From Marinagarivorans sp. UBA5868 (GTDB lineage: Bacteria; Pseudomonadota; Gammaproteobacteria; Pseudomonadales; Cellvibrionaceae): a stretch of DNA of 8,307 nucleotides. Location of the stretch: NCBI GenBank assembly GCA_002432095.1, contig DJFQ01000224.1, positions 2,718 through 11,024 on the forward strand, written 5' to 3'. The notes under the pieces were generated by a model. The model ran no database searches. It saw nothing but the letters and a program-made list of their open reading frames with translations, and was not told where the DNA came from. Positions 8,203 through 8,307 of this stretch are shown piece by piece (positions within the stretch are counted from its first letter, which is position 1; each line of letters starts with the position of its first letter). The translations under genes and the position numbers were made by a program.

Positions 8203-8291
8203 CCGGGAGGGGTTCTGAAATCGCCGTAAACCCATCCATAGGGTCTGCCCCGCGCCCATCCGGGGCGCGAGGCTTTCAGAACCCCTCCCGG
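8203..8291. repeat. 89-bp folded inverted-repeat element (REP/MITE-like) after coaD
   Basis: Two perfect 18-base arms (8203-8220 and 8274-8291, CCGGGAGGGGTTCTGAAA and its complement) enclose two smaller hairpins. The first pairs 8230-8233 with 8241-8244 (ACCC/GGGT, 7-base loop). The second pairs 8247-8257 with 8263-8273 (11 positions, one C·A mismatch, loop ATCCG). Both hairpins contain the same word CCCATCC (8231-8237 and 8255-8261). There is no ORF and no T-run, so it is not a standard intrinsic terminator, though an RNA copy would fold strongly and could stop or protect the coaD transcript. Two hairpins carrying a shared motif inside long arms is the layout of dispersed REP/BIME or MITE-like repeats. 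Copy number cannot be judged from one window. Confidence 0.85.
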
Positions 8292-8307
8292 CACATCCCT
8301 TAATCCA

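Noticed and set aside
8203..8291. Integron attC site or plain rho-independent terminator
   Set aside because: The arms lack the GTTRRRY/RYYYAAC core sites of attC, no integrase is present, and there is no T-run after the hairpin on either strand.

Overview
The window is a piece of a gammaproteobacterial chromosome. The order rpoH–ftsX–ftsE–ftsY, divergent from rsmD–coaD, is the housekeeping arrangement seen in pseudomonads and their relatives. The RpoH and FtsYEX sequences are clearly of gammaproteobacterial type, and base composition is moderately GC-rich by eye. A Cellvibrionales-like or other marine/pseudomonad-related organism fits, but the genus is inference; no rRNA or species-specific marker is present.

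Left part (about 1-2900, minus strand): a DUF481 outer-membrane beta-barrel protein, then a two-gene accessory operon. In transcription order the operon is an orphan JetD-like (DUF2220) TOPRIM protein followed by a ROK-family fructokinase-like sugar kinase, joined by a 4-base ATGA overlap. No Wadjet condensin genes (jetA/B/C) lie beside the JetD-like gene. This pairing is the least explained biology in the window.

Middle (about 2990-6912, minus strand): the ftsY-ftsE-ftsX operon runs into rpoH. ftsY/ftsE and ftsE/ftsX each overlap by ATGA, so the signal-recognition-particle receptor and the FtsEX divisome ABC complex are translationally coupled. rpoH (heat-shock sigma factor) follows after a 174-base gap with its own probable promoter and a strong Shine-Dalgarno sequence. 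It ends in a clear intrinsic terminator that separates it from the JetD-like operon.

Right part (about 6950-8307, plus strand): rsmD (16S rRNA G966 methyltransferase, TTG start, with an 18-bp in-frame tandem duplication near its end) and coaD (coenzyme A synthesis). The last 135 bases hold no gene. They contain an 89-bp structured element: a perfect 18-bp inverted repeat enclosing two smaller hairpins that share the same CCCATCC motif. It looks like a dispersed REP/MITE-like repeat.

Most of the window is ordinary core genome. The points worth following are the orphan jetD-like/ROK kinase pair, the folded repeat after coaD, a possible thermosensor-like fold over the rpoH ribosome binding site, and two small recent-looking tandem duplications at gene ends.
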